Assembly (NCBI GenBank): GCA_963666965.1
Contig: OY762939.1
Span: 806,001 to 870,000 of the forward strand
DNA from: Proruminimicrobium sp963666965
Lineage (GTDB): Bacteria > Elusimicrobiota > Endomicrobiia > Endomicrobiales > Endomicrobiaceae
Length of the DNA: 64,000 nucleotides
Reading direction: 5' to 3'
Every line of letters starts with the position of its first letter. The stretch's first letter is position 1. A program made the position numbers and the translations under genes. Below the pieces are notes generated by a model. The model was not told the DNA's origin, did no database searches, and saw nothing but the letters and a program-made list of their open reading frames with translations. Positions 33,702 through 42,672 of this stretch are shown here, piece after piece.

Positions 33702-34466
33702 ATGAAAAAAGTATTTGCTGTTCTTGCCGTTTGTTTTATGTTCGGTGCCGTTATTTACGCGGAAGATTCTGTGAAAATGCCGTTGATAGGAGATGATGCT
33801 CCTTCATTTAAAGCAAAAACAACTCAGGGGGAAATAAATTTTCCTGCCGATTATACGGGCAAATGGGTAATTTTGTTTTCTCATCCAGCCGATTTTACTC
33901 CTGTTTGTACAACAGAATTTATGACATTTGCGACCATGATGGATGAATTTAAGGCGCTCAATACTGAACTTATAGGATTGTCTATTGATTCAATTTACGC
34001 TCATATTGCATGGTTAAGACAAATTCAAGAAATTGAATATAACAAAATGAAGAATGTTGAAGTTAAGTTTCCTCTTATTGAAGACATAAAAATGGATATT
34101 GCTAAAAAATACGGGATGATACAGCCTAATTCATCAACTACGCAGGCGGTAAGAGCGGTTTTTATAATAGACCCTAAAGCAAAAATTCGTTGTATTCTGT
34201 ATTATCCGTCATCAACCGGAAGAAATTTTGACGAAATTAAAAGAATTATACTTGCACTTCAGAAAGCGGATGCTGATGGAGTTGCTACTCCTGCAAATTG
34301 GAGACCGGGTGATGATGTTATAGTTCCTCCACCGGGCTCATGCGGAACGGCTAAAGAAAGAATGAGTTCAAAAGACAAAGACATAAAGTGTATAGACTGG
34401 TTTTTGTGTTTGAAAAAAGACGTTCCTGCAAAAGACGATAAAAAAACTGACGTAAAGAAAAAATAA
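33702..34466 (+). CDS. Exported peroxiredoxin (Prx6/AhpC-like)
   Basis: A 254-residue thiol peroxidase. An N-terminal signal peptide (about residues 1-20, ending VIYA-ED) is followed by the Prx domain with peroxidatic C69 in PADFTPVCTTE. The C-terminal part, with WRPGDDVIVPPP and 'CGTAKERM...KCIDWFLC', resembles long archaeal/anaerobe Prx6-like enzymes, and a lysine-rich tail ends the protein. Most bacterial peroxiredoxins are cytoplasmic, so an exported one is notable. A strong AAAGGAGG precedes the start, and a terminator follows. Confidence 0.88.
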   Translation: MKKVFAVLAVCFMFGAVIYAEDSVKMPLIGDDAPSFKAKTTQGEINFPADYTGKWVILFSHPADFTPVCTTEFMTFATMMDEFKALNTELIGLSIDSIYAHIAWLRQIQEIEYNKMKNVEVKFPLIEDIKMDIAKKYGMIQPNSSTTQAVRAVFIIDPKAKIRCILYYPSSTGRNFDEIKRIILALQKADADGVATPANWRPGDDVIVPPPGSCGTAKERMSSKDKDIKCIDWFLCLKKDVPAKDDKKTDVKKK

Positions 34467-34483
34467 ATAAACAACAACTATAT

Positions 34484-34516
34484 AAAAGCGCTTTCTGAAA
34501 AATGAAAGCGCTTTTT
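34484..34516 (+). terminator. Rho-independent terminator after the peroxiredoxin gene
   Basis: A perfect 12-bp inverted repeat (AAAAGCGCTTTC, 34484-34495) has an 8-base loop and is followed by a T-run ending at 34516. It starts 18 bp after the peroxiredoxin stop. The first ATG of the downstream radical SAM frame (34502) lies inside the loop and is therefore unlikely to be its start. Confidence 0.88.
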
Positions 34517-34558
34517 ATATATTTAAATAGAAATACTTATTTGGTAAAATCTCAGAAT

Positions 34559-35944
34559 ATGAATATACTTGCTGTATATGTTTACGGTTATAAAACTCCA
34601 ACAACAAATGCCGATAAGCCTTTGCTTAATTTTCGCTGTGTGCCGTCAGGTTTTGCCGCAGTATTGACCGAAATAAGAAAAAACGGACATAATGTCGAAC
34701 TTGCCGTTTATTCGCCCTACATCGATATAAATAAACTGACAGAAAAAAAACTTGCCGGAAAAAAATATGATTTTGTTTGTATTACTGCAGTAAGCACTCA
34801 TCTTAAAATAGTAAAAAAGATAGCCGAGAAAATAAAATCGATTCAAAAAAATGCAGTTATCATGGCCGGCGGGCCCCATGCGACTTTGAACCCCTCGGAT
34901 TTTCTAAAAGATCCTAATTTTGACGCTGTTTGCGTTGGAGAAGGTTTTGTAACGATAAAATCTTTTTTGAAATATTTGGAAAAAGACAAAAGGGCAGATC
35001 AATTAAAGGGTTTTATAATAAAAGAAAACGGCAAAATAATAGAAAATAAAGCTGCGCCGTTTTCAGATTTTAAAAAATTTCCCGTTATAGACAGAAGCTT
35101 ATGGGATAAATATATAGCAGATAAAACTTCGCACAGCATATTGCTGAGCAGAGGATGTGTCTATCAATGCAGTTTTTGTTCTAATCATATAATGGCCGCA
35201 AAGAATAAAGGTTTATACTGCGCAACAAGAAGCGTTAAAAATATCATAGATGAATTAAAAAAAATAAACAAAACATATAAAAATGTATCGCTTGTTCTTT
35301 TGGAATCCGAAACCATTACAATCGATTTAAAATTTACTTATAAGCTGCTAAATGCGATTATAAAATATAACAGCCGCCTGCGCAGTAAAATAAGATTTAC
35401 TGCGAACATATCTTTTAACGGCGCTGTTTATAAAGATGCCGACCGTTTTCTGAAAAAACTTAAAGAAGCAAATTTTGTCGAAGTAGGCATCGGCTTGGAA
35501 TCCGGTTCTCAAAGAATAAGAAAAGAAGTATTAAAAAGACCTTCGTACAGTAATAATGAATTTATAGAATTTTGTAAAAAAATAAAAAATGCGGATATAT
35601 TTGTTAGCCTTTATGTTATGATCGGGCTGCCTTATGAAACTGAAGCTGATATTGATAAAACAGTAAAAGCGGTTGAAAAGATTAACCCTTATTCCGTCAG
35701 ACCTTCTGTTTTTTATCCTTATCCGGGAACTGAAATATATAAAATAATGGTTGATAAGAAAATGATTGATGCAAATGCTGTATTTACAGGCTGGGATGAA
35801 AGAATTAAACCGGTAATCAAATACCGAAATTTAAATAAGCAAACAATTATAAAAAATTTTAATTATCTGCAATCCAAGTACGGCATAAACAGAAAATACA
35901 ATAGAGTTAAAGCCGTAAGTAATATGCTTAAGTCAACACGGTAA
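34559..35944 (+). CDS. B12-binding-domain radical SAM protein
   Basis: A 461-residue protein from the ATG at 34559; an in-frame ATG at 34502 lies inside a terminator hairpin and is rejected. The N-terminal half is a cobalamin-binding-type Rossmann domain (VIMAGGPHATLNPSDFL, 'FDAVCVGEGF'). The radical SAM core has the cluster motif CVYQCSFC (C-x3-C-x2-C) near residue 200 and 'GIGLESGSQRIRKEVLKR'. Related proteins modify lipids, hopanoids or natural products. The substrate is unknown, and no biosynthetic partner is nearby. Confidence 0.82.
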   Translation: MNILAVYVYGYKTPTTNADKPLLNFRCVPSGFAAVLTEIRKNGHNVELAVYSPYIDINKLTEKKLAGKKYDFVCITAVSTHLKIVKKIAEKIKSIQKNAVIMAGGPHATLNPSDFLKDPNFDAVCVGEGFVTIKSFLKYLEKDKRADQLKGFIIKENGKIIENKAAPFSDFKKFPVIDRSLWDKYIADKTSHSILLSRGCVYQCSFCSNHIMAAKNKGLYCATRSVKNIIDELKKINKTYKNVSLVLLESETITIDLKFTYKLLNAIIKYNSRLRSKIRFTANISFNGAVYKDADRFLKKLKEANFVEVGIGLESGSQRIRKEVLKRPSYSNNEFIEFCKKIKNADIFVSLYVMIGLPYETEADIDKTVKAVEKINPYSVRPSVFYPYPGTEIYKIMVDKKMIDANAVFTGWDERIKPVIKYRNLNKQTIIKNFNYLQSKYGINRKYNRVKAVSNMLKSTR

Positions 35945-35967
35945 TTTTTTATTTTACCTGCAGTTTT

Positions 35968-36681
35968 TTAAATTTCAAGAGTGCTGCCTTCAGACATTTT
36001 TATAAATCCTGTTTTAAAATGTTTTTTTATCAGTTCCGAAGCTTTTTTGCCCGTACAGTGCATAGGGGCTATTTTTTTAATTCCGGCATATTTGATGCTG
36101 TTTGTGATTATTTCATTTTGTTGTTCGCTGTTATCCGCAAGATGAAATCCGCCTATAAGCGTCGTTATTTCTGAATTAAAATATCGGTTAATGTTTGAAA
36201 CTATTACGTCTATCCCCGGATGAGCGCATCCGCAGATAAGAGTCATTCCTTTTTCGCTTTTAACAATCAGCGATTGTTCGTATATCGGTTTTCCGTTGTA
36301 TGAGCAACAGAAACTATCCGACAGATAGATATTTTCTTTTATTTGGGTTATCTTATGGTTTGTTATAACGGCTGCGGCTCCGTAGGATCTTATTTCTGCG
36401 GCAATTTTAGAATTAAACCCTTCCGGGATATAAATCGTTATTTTTTTATTATTGTCAGTGAGATGTTTTAATCCAGTTATGTGATCCCAGTGTTCATGCG
36501 ACAATATGACAGTCTTAATTTTACTTATATCTATTTTTAGTTTTGACAGACTTTTGTTAAATAAATCTGTTCTGCCGAAGGTATCAAACACTATCTCGGA
36601 ATCAAGCAGGTAAGAGACTCCCCATTTTCTGATAAAACGGTCCCATTTTGTTGAACCTTCGGCAATAACAGTTAATTTCAT
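35968..36681 (-). CDS. Metallo-beta-lactamase-fold hydrolase
   Basis: A 237-residue MBL-fold protein with the metal motif LSHEHWDH (about 60-67) and further ligands in 'CGCAHPGIDV' and 'PMHCTG'. It resembles the COG1237 group, which includes enzymes annotated near dihydropterin metabolism. It overlaps the preceding barrel-protein gene by 4 bp and is the last gene of the crcB-eno transcript. The substrate cannot be assigned. Confidence 0.75.
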   Translation of the reverse strand: MKLTVIAEGSTKWDRFIRKWGVSYLLDSEIVFDTFGRTDLFNKSLSKLKIDISKIKTVILSHEHWDHITGLKHLTDNNKKITIYIPEGFNSKIAAEIRSYGAAAVITNHKITQIKENIYLSDSFCCSYNGKPIYEQSLIVKSEKGMTLICGCAHPGIDVIVSNINRYFNSEITTLIGGFHLADNSEQQNEIITNSIKYAGIKKIAPMHCTGKKASELIKKHFKTGFIKMSEGSTLEI

Positions 36682-37565
36682 TCTTTTTCAGCAGCTTTTT
36701 TAAAAAATGCGCTGTAAGATAAGGATATCCCCGTATAAACGTTTTGTCCTCTAGCATCAAAGTGTTTTGCTTCGGCCGCATAGTAATTGATAAAAGGGGC
36801 AAGCGAAAGATTTTTATAAAGCATAACGTCAAGGCGGATATCAAATTCCAATTCATATTTTAAATCGGTGATTTTTTCTTCAGATTCACTCAGATAATGT
36901 CTGTAGTATCCGGAATACAGAACTTTTAATCCCTCTCGTATGGGCTGTTCAAATTTTATGCCTGTTTCAACAGCTGATTTTGTGCTTTCAGGGCTGTATG
37001 TGTAATCTGCTTCGCCTACAGCTGAAAGATAAAGGCTTTTTAAATATTTACCTTCAAAAAGTTTTGCTCCCGCCATTGCTCTGACTATTTTTTTCAAAGA
37101 GGCGTTGTCCTGAGGATTGAATTCTGTTTCATATCCTATATTTGCAAACGGACCTGCTTCAAAACCGCCCAGGAAATTTTTAATATTCCATAATCTGTAA
37201 GTGTAGTCCGTAGTAAATAAAATTTTGTCGGCATTTTCATTTATTACCTCATCTTTCCCTACGGCTCTTATATAAGTTTTTCCGTATTCGGCAAATAACG
37301 TATTTGACCAGAATGATTTTGAAGTAAAGTAATCAGCTGCAAAATTAAATACGCCTTGAATCAAAGTCTGCGAATCTGATGTAAGTCTTGCATTTGAAAC
37401 GCCGGCAGCTTTATAAATTTCCGCATTTTGCACTTCGGTGTTTGTAAGATTTAAAGAAAGCCTTTTCAGTTCAAGCTGCCATCCGTCCTTTAAAGCATAC
37501 GAATTTTGCGCGGCTAAAGTCATGAATACAAATAATGCCGATAAAAAAATGATTTTAGATTTCAT
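36678..37565 (-). CDS. Putative outer-membrane barrel or exported protein
   Basis: A 295-residue protein with a signal peptide (about 1-25, ending NSYA-LK) and a strand-rich body of alternating polar and hydrophobic residues ending in 'GISLSYSAFF', as in DUF481/DUF3078-like barrels. The ATG at 37565 is chosen because AGAGGA lies just upstream; an earlier ATG at 37580 is also in frame. The family is not recognised with certainty. It is flanked by two MBL-fold genes in one operon. Confidence 0.6.
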   Translation of the reverse strand: MKSKIIFLSALFVFMTLAAQNSYALKDGWQLELKRLSLNLTNTEVQNAEIYKAAGVSNARLTSDSQTLIQGVFNFAADYFTSKSFWSNTLFAEYGKTYIRAVGKDEVINENADKILFTTDYTYRLWNIKNFLGGFEAGPFANIGYETEFNPQDNASLKKIVRAMAGAKLFEGKYLKSLYLSAVGEADYTYSPESTKSAVETGIKFEQPIREGLKVLYSGYYRHYLSESEEKITDLKYELEFDIRLDVMLYKNLSLAPFINYYAAEAKHFDARGQNVYTGISLSYSAFFKKAAEKE

Positions 37566-37576
37566 TGTTCGTCCTC

Positions 37577-38425
37577 TCATAGTATATTTTTTACGAAATA
37601 TTTAAATGATCTTGCAGTTACCGGATTTACCATTAAGGCAGGTAAATTCAAGATAGATATTGTTTTTTTGCAAATTTCCATAGGGTCTTTTTTGTCATCA
37701 GATGATATGGAATTTACGGCCTTTTCTATTTTATGCATATAATCAAAACTGTCTTTAAATATTGAGGCTATAAGTTTTTCTTCATAAGGGTTGTCCCATG
37801 AAGAAAGAAGAAGTTTTAATCCTTTTATTTCCGATAATTTTTTTACTGACGATACACATTCGGCAAAATTCTCAAAAACAGGCATTTGACCCGAAGCTAA
37901 AACTGCGTCTCCGCAGAATAAAGCATTATCCTGTTTCAATAAATATGATACCGAACCCTGTGAATGGCCTGGAGTATGAAATGCTTTTAATGAAAGGCTG
38001 CCGCCCAGATTTATTTCATCGCCGCCACTTAATAGAAAATCAATTTGTATAGAACCTTCTACAAAATTATGAAAACCCGGTACAGGTCTTTCTCTATATT
38101 GTAAATCAACGTCCTGAGCCCAGTCTTTTTCCGCGCCGTGTATATAAATTTTACAACCTGTCTCCTGTTTTATTGATTTTGCAGAGCCTATATGATCGGG
38201 ATGCGAATGTGTAAGAAAAATATTTTCAATGTCTTTCGGATTTTTCCCGATACTTTCGATATAATCAAAAATTATTTTTTTTGATCCGGCAACGCCTGTG
38301 TCAATGAGGCTTATTTTTTCGCCTGTTATTATGTAAACATAAACAAATCTTTCTGCGGTCTGTGTGGGGGAAAGAGTTATTTTAAACGGTATTTTCAAAG
38401 CGTGTATGTTTTCTGTTAATTTCAT
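37577..38425 (-). CDS. Metallo-beta-lactamase-fold hydrolase (glyoxalase II-like)
   Basis: A 282-residue MBL-fold protein with the two-metal motif LTHSHPDHIGSA (about 69-80), 'HTPGHSQGSVSYL' carrying the next histidine, and 'LFCGDAVLAS' with the bridging aspartate. This is the general glyoxalase II/RNase Z-like hydrolase set. It begins 20 bp after eno on the same strand. The substrate is unknown; thioester or lactone hydrolysis would be typical. Confidence 0.78.
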   Translation of the reverse strand: MKLTENIHALKIPFKITLSPTQTAERFVYVYIITGEKISLIDTGVAGSKKIIFDYIESIGKNPKDIENIFLTHSHPDHIGSAKSIKQETGCKIYIHGAEKDWAQDVDLQYRERPVPGFHNFVEGSIQIDFLLSGGDEINLGGSLSLKAFHTPGHSQGSVSYLLKQDNALFCGDAVLASGQMPVFENFAECVSSVKKLSEIKGLKLLLSSWDNPYEEKLIASIFKDSFDYMHKIEKAVNSISSDDKKDPMEICKKTISILNLPALMVNPVTARSFKYFVKNIL

Positions 38426-38445
38426 ATTTTTTTTTGATTTCCTTT

Positions 38446-39726
38446 TTATATTTTTGCAAGCAGTTTGTCGTGATTAAAAACTGCTTTTTTGCCGAGTTTA
38501 TCTTCAATGCGCAAAAGGCGGTTGTATTTTGCCACTCGTTCGGATCTGGCCGGAGCGCCTGTCTTTATCTGTCCGCAGCCCGAGGCGACTGCGATATCTG
38601 CAAGGAACGAATCTTCTGTTTCTCCGGAACGATGCGAAAACATGCACGAATATCCGCTTTTCTTGGCAAGTTCGACTGTTTCAAGAGTTTCGGATACTGT
38701 TCCGATTTGATTGAGTTTTATTAAAACAGAATTGGCTATGCCTTTTTTTATGCCGTCTGCAAGGATTTTTTTGTTTGTTACAAACAGATCATCTCCGACA
38801 AGCTGTATTACGGATGAAAGATCTTCCGTTAATAATTTCCATCCGTCCCAGTCGTTTTCGGAAAGAGCGTCTTCAATTGAGACAATGGGATAGGCGCTTG
38901 CAAGTTTTTTATAATAATTTATCATTTTGAAAGAAGAAAGTTTTTTCTTGTCTGCTTTAAGAGTATAAAATCCGTTTTCATAAAATTCGCTTGCGGCAGG
39001 GTCGAGCGCTATAAATATATCTTTGCCCGGTATAAATCCGGCTTTTTCAATACCTGTTATTATAAGTTCTATAGCTTCTTCATTTGACGAAAGTTCAGGA
39101 GCAAAACCTCCCTCATCTCCGACTGAAGTGAGGTGACCTTTTGATTTTAAAACCGACTTCAGGCTGTGATAAGTTTCAACAGCGTATCTTAAAGCTTCTC
39201 TAAAAGAAGGAGCTTTGCACGGAGAAATCATAAATTCCTGAAAATCGACATTGGTGTCGGCGTGTTTGCCTCCGTTTAATATGTTTAAAAAAGGCACAGG
39301 TATTCTGAAATCAGGTTCACCGCATAAATATTCAAATACTTCTTTTCCGCAGTCTGCAGCAGCAGCTTTTACGCAAGCTATTGAAACTCCTAATAGGGCA
39401 TTTGCTCCCAGCCTGCTTTTATTTTCAGTCCCGTCAAGATTTATCATTATTGAATCAATTTCTTTTTGTTCTGAAGGATCTTTTCCGTTTATCACAGGAG
39501 CAATTATATTATTTATATTTTCAACGGCTTTTAAAACGCCTTTTCCGTTAAAACGGTTATTGTCGCCGTCACGCAGTTCAACCGCTTCTTTTGAACCCGT
39601 TGAAGCTCCAGACGGAACAGCAGCCGTTGCCGAAATCCCGTTATCCAGAATTATTTCTGCTTCTACTGTGGGATTTCCTCTTGAATCAAGTATTTCTCTT
39701 GCATAAAGATTTTTTATTTTTGACAT
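38446..39726 (-). CDS. eno: Enolase
   Basis: A 426-residue glycolytic enzyme that interconverts 2-phosphoglycerate and phosphoenolpyruvate. Landmarks are ARE-ILDSRGNPTVE at the N-terminus, 'SGASTGSKEAVELRDGD', the metal ligands in 'VSIEDAL' and 'GDDLFVTN', the catalytic lysine in 'VLIKLNQIGT' and 'SHRSGETEDSFLAD'. It lies 11 bp downstream of a DUF190 gene and crcB, which ties a fluoride-sensitive enzyme to a fluoride exporter. Confidence 0.97.
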   Translation of the reverse strand: MSKIKNLYAREILDSRGNPTVEAEIILDNGISATAAVPSGASTGSKEAVELRDGDNNRFNGKGVLKAVENINNIIAPVINGKDPSEQKEIDSIMINLDGTENKSRLGANALLGVSIACVKAAAADCGKEVFEYLCGEPDFRIPVPFLNILNGGKHADTNVDFQEFMISPCKAPSFREALRYAVETYHSLKSVLKSKGHLTSVGDEGGFAPELSSNEEAIELIITGIEKAGFIPGKDIFIALDPAASEFYENGFYTLKADKKKLSSFKMINYYKKLASAYPIVSIEDALSENDWDGWKLLTEDLSSVIQLVGDDLFVTNKKILADGIKKGIANSVLIKLNQIGTVSETLETVELAKKSGYSCMFSHRSGETEDSFLADIAVASGCGQIKTGAPARSERVAKYNRLLRIEDKLGKKAVFNHDKLLAKI

Positions 39727-39737
39727 AAGACCTCTGT

Positions 39738-40085
39738 TTATTGAGACGTTTTGTCGCTGTGCCTGTATTTTATTACGCGGACTCTTTCAAGCGTAATAAG
39801 CCCTTCGGTAACAACAGAATCAAGAAACGGAATGATAGTGTTTAATTTTTCTTCAACGTCGACAATTTCAATTATAACCGGTAAATCTTCGGATAACTGT
39901 AATAATTTTGCGCTATGCACGCGGCTGTCGGCTCCGAAGCCCATAATCCCTCTTACAACAGTTGCGCCGGCAAGATTTAATTCTCTTGCTTTTAAAACTA
40001 TTTGTTCATACAGGGCTTTTCCTTTATAAACATCAGATTCTCCGATAAACACTCTCAATAACATACCAGCTTCAGGCAAATTCAT
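39738..40085 (-). CDS. DUF190 family protein
   Basis: A 115-residue PII-like protein of the DUF190 family. Typical segments are 'LLRVFIGESDVYKGKALYEQIV' and 'ARELNLAGATVVRGIMGFG', followed by 'DLPVIIEIVD'. DUF190 genes are commonly found beside crcB, as here (13 bp). It is probably a regulatory partner of the fluoride channel, but no biochemical role is assigned to it. Confidence 0.9.
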   Translation of the reverse strand: MNLPEAGMLLRVFIGESDVYKGKALYEQIVLKARELNLAGATVVRGIMGFGADSRVHSAKLLQLSEDLPVIIEIVDVEEKLNTIIPFLDSVVTEGLITLERVRVIKYRHSDKTSQ

Positions 40086-40098
40086 TTCAGAGCCTCCG

Positions 40099-40485
40099 TT
40101 ATTTATAGATATTTAACAGCATTCTTGATACAAAAAATCCGGCAAATACGGCAATCAGTGTCAGAGCAAAAGACAGAATTATGTTTAGCAGCGCAATATT
40201 GTATTCTCCGTCGCGGATAAGATTGAAAGTTTCAATGCTGAAAGTTGAAAAAGTCGTATATCCGCCCAAAACGCCTATGAATAAAAATAATCTGAGATTA
40301 GGAGGGAATATAAAACGGTCAAAAAATACCCATAAAAAACCTATTATAAAAGATCCGGTCACATTTACGGTAAGTGTTCCTATCGGTAAAACGCCGTTTG
40401 AAAAACGGTAATCAAGATTACTTACCATGTAACGCATTATGGCGCCCAGGCCGCCGCCGAGACCTATTATTAAAAATTTTAACAT
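40099..40485 (-). CDS. crcB: Fluoride ion exporter CrcB/Fluc
   Basis: A 128-residue membrane protein with four helices. Fluc signatures are 'GGGLGAIMRYMVS' near the N-terminus, 'GTLTVNVTGSFIIGF' with the conserved Asn, and 'GGYTTFSTFSIE' with the phenylalanine box that lines the fluoride path. Fluc works as a dimer in dual topology; only one gene is seen here, so a homodimer is expected. It heads the crcB-DUF190-eno transcript. I saw no fluoride riboswitch in the 60 bp upstream. Confidence 0.95.
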   Translation of the reverse strand: MLKFLIIGLGGGLGAIMRYMVSNLDYRFSNGVLPIGTLTVNVTGSFIIGFLWVFFDRFIFPPNLRLFLFIGVLGGYTTFSTFSIETFNLIRDGEYNIALLNIILSFALTLIAVFAGFFVSRMLLNIYK

Positions 40486-40545
40486 TTAACTGCCTCTTTT
40501 ATAGTATGACTGTTATTTTATCAAAAGTTTTTAGAATATAAAATA

Positions 40546-41244
40546 TTATTTATATGTTTTTTCGAAAATATTTAACACGGAGCTCATAATCATATTTATC
40601 TTTTCAAATTTTAAAGTATCTTTAAATATTTCTTTTTCAGTCTGAACGTATTTTGAACCGTCAAGTTCGTTTGCGCAGTTTTGCACAAGAGCCGCAGCCG
40701 ATTGCGGAGTCGTTTCAAGATGAAACTGAAAAGCCAAAACTCTGTTATCAAAAACAAACCCCTGGTTTTTGCATGCTTGGCTTTCTCCTAAAGGTATGGC
40801 ATTATACGGAATATCAAAAGTATCTCCGTGCCAGTGAAACGCTTCAAATTTATCCGGCATAATGTCCGATAAAACAGTGTATTTTGCTTCTTTTGTTTTT
40901 ATAACCGGGAACCAGCCTATTTCTCGGAATTTATTTTTATAAACTTTTGCTCCAAGCGCATCTGCTATAAGTTGTGCGCCAAGACAGATACCGAGAACTT
41001 TTTTACCGGCTTCAATTGTATTTTTTATAAATTTCTTTTCGTCTTTGAGCCACGGGTATAAATGTTCGTCGTAAATTCCCATAGGGCCGCCCATAATTAT
41101 GAGACAGTCAATGTCATTTTCGGAAACATTTATTTTTTCTTTAAATAATTTTGTGTTAGTGAGAGCATGACCCTTTGAAATCAATTGTTTTTCTATGCTT
41201 CCAAGTCCTTCAAACGGCACATGCTGTAAATAGTGAACTATCAT
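40546..41244 (-). CDS. Class I glutamine amidotransferase-like protein
   Basis: A 232-residue protein with the class I amidotransferase triad: C87 in GICLGAQ, and His/Glu in 'FQFHLETT' near 177-184. 'LIIMGGPMGIYDE' at about 48-60 and 'HWHGDTFDIP' match the GMP-synthase-like stand-alone group (YfeJ/GAT1). Members hydrolyse gamma-glutamyl bonds; the physiological substrate is unknown. It lies 10 bp after the acetyltransferase gene on the same strand. Confidence 0.85.
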   Translation of the reverse strand: MIVHYLQHVPFEGLGSIEKQLISKGHALTNTKLFKEKINVSENDIDCLIIMGGPMGIYDEHLYPWLKDEKKFIKNTIEAGKKVLGICLGAQLIADALGAKVYKNKFREIGWFPVIKTKEAKYTVLSDIMPDKFEAFHWHGDTFDIPYNAIPLGESQACKNQGFVFDNRVLAFQFHLETTPQSAAALVQNCANELDGSKYVQTEKEIFKDTLKFEKINMIMSSVLNIFEKTYK

Positions 41245-41254
41245 TTTTAATTCC

Positions 41255-41830
41255 TCATAACTTCTTTATAATTTTTGCTGGAATGCCTGCGGCAAGTACT
41301 TTTCCAGGAATATTTTTGGTTACTACCGCACCTGCGGCGATTATACTTCCGCTGCCTATAGTTACCCCCGGGCATATTACGGCGTTTCCTCCGATCCAAA
41401 CGTTTTCGCCTATGGTTACCGGTTTTCCAAATTCAAGTCCTTTTTTTCTCATATCGGGGGCAAGAGGATGTCCGGCCGTATAAATTTGAACATTAGGACC
41501 AAACATACTGTAAGAACCTATTTTCACTTTTGCTACATCCAAAATTACGCAGTTGAAATTAAATACGACATTACTGCCTATTTCTATGTTTTTACCGTAA
41601 TCACAGTAAAAAGGAGGCTGGAGAATAAATCCTTTGCCTGTTTTTGCAAATAATTTCTTGCATAATTTTAATTTTTCTCCTGACTTGATCTCTTTTAATG
41701 ATTTATTTATTTTCGTAAGCAGAATTCTCGCATCGGTTCTCATCAGCACCAGCTGCTTATCCTGTGCGTTATACAAGTTTTCAGATATCATTTTTTGATA
41801 TTCTGTAATAAAATTATTTTGTTTTTTCAA
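41255..41830 (-). CDS. Sugar O-acetyltransferase (Maa/NodL-like)
   Basis: A 191-residue left-handed beta-helix acetyltransferase. An N-terminal Maa-type helix (KMISENLYNAQDKQLVLMR) precedes hexapeptide repeats, 'IYTAGHPLAPDMRKKG' with the catalytic histidine, and 'GENVWIGGNAVICPGVTIG'. The start is not certain: TTG at 41830 is favoured because GGAGG lies 9 bases upstream within the end of msrAB; TTG at 41836 and ATG at 41791 are alternatives. It probably acetylates a sugar such as maltose or a glycan unit. Confidence 0.82.
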   Translation of the reverse strand: MKKQNNFITEYQKMISENLYNAQDKQLVLMRTDARILLTKINKSLKEIKSGEKLKLCKKLFAKTGKGFILQPPFYCDYGKNIEIGSNVVFNFNCVILDVAKVKIGSYSMFGPNVQIYTAGHPLAPDMRKKGLEFGKPVTIGENVWIGGNAVICPGVTIGSGSIIAAGAVVTKNIPGKVLAAGIPAKIIKKL

Positions 41831-42665
41831 AATCAACCGCCTCCGAATTTATACAAAATCTTTTACCTGTTTCAGTAGGGCCGTCGTCAAATAAATGGCC
41901 CAAATGTCCGCCGCATCTTGAACATAATACTTCGTCCCGTATCATAAAATGGCTGTAATCTTTTTGAATTTTAACGGCATTCGGTATGGCTTTGTCAAAA
42001 CCGGGCCAGCCGCATTGCGTATTGAATTTTGAATTTGAGTCAAACAGCTGCTGCCCGCATGCTCCGCAGCGGTAAACACCTTTTTCATCGAATGTAACAT
42101 ATTTTCCGCTGAAAGGTTTTTCAGTCCCTTTTTCTCTCATGATATTATAACGCTGTCTGCTTAATTTTTTCTTCCAGAATTTTTCCTTATCAAAAAATTC
42201 AGTATGACATGATATTTTTCCCTGTTTTTTAAAATATTTTTGGTGATATTGCTCAGCCGGATAGAATTTTGCAAGTTTTTCAACTGCCGTGACTATAGGA
42301 TCTTTAAAAAAAACAGAATATTCATTTATTTTTTCTTTTGCGGCTTTTTCCTGGATTTCGTCTGTATAAAAAACAGCCGAGCGGTACTGTGTTCCGATGT
42401 CAAAACCCTGTCTGTTTTTTGTTGTAGAGTCATGAGAGCTGAAAAATATATCAAGCAGTTCTTCTGCTGTTATTTTTTGATCGTCGTAAATTATTTTAAC
42501 TGCTTCGGCGTGACCTGTTTTGTCGGTGCAGACATCTTCATAAGTGGGATTTTTTAAATCGCCGCCGGTATAACCTGCTTCCGTAGATATGACGCCTGCA
42601 GTATTGTCAAAAACTGCCTGAACTCCCCAAAAACAGCCTGCCGCAAATACAATTTCTTTTAACAT
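41814..42665 (-). CDS. msrAB: Methionine sulfoxide reductase MsrA-MsrB fusion
   Basis: A 283-residue bifunctional repair enzyme. The MsrA part (residues 1-~155) has the catalytic C11 in AAGCFWG and 'YTGGDLKNPTYEDVCTDKTGHAEAV' split around residue 33. The MsrB part has the zinc cysteines 'CGACGQQLF' and 'CSRCGGHLGH' and the catalytic cysteine in RFCINSEAV. Both reduce methionine sulfoxide, each for one stereoisomer. It lies beside export and resistance genes and adds to the oxidative-stress repair capacity. Confidence 0.95.
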   Translation of the reverse strand: MLKEIVFAAGCFWGVQAVFDNTAGVISTEAGYTGGDLKNPTYEDVCTDKTGHAEAVKIIYDDQKITAEELLDIFFSSHDSTTKNRQGFDIGTQYRSAVFYTDEIQEKAAKEKINEYSVFFKDPIVTAVEKLAKFYPAEQYHQKYFKKQGKISCHTEFFDKEKFWKKKLSRQRYNIMREKGTEKPFSGKYVTFDEKGVYRCGACGQQLFDSNSKFNTQCGWPGFDKAIPNAVKIQKDYSHFMIRDEVLCSRCGGHLGHLFDDGPTETGKRFCINSEAVDFEKTK

Positions 42666-42672
42666 TTTTCTC

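Noticed and set aside
40486..40545. Possible fluoride riboswitch before crcB
   Set aside because: The short gap lacks the conserved GGNGATGG-type core by eye; a covariance search would be decisive.
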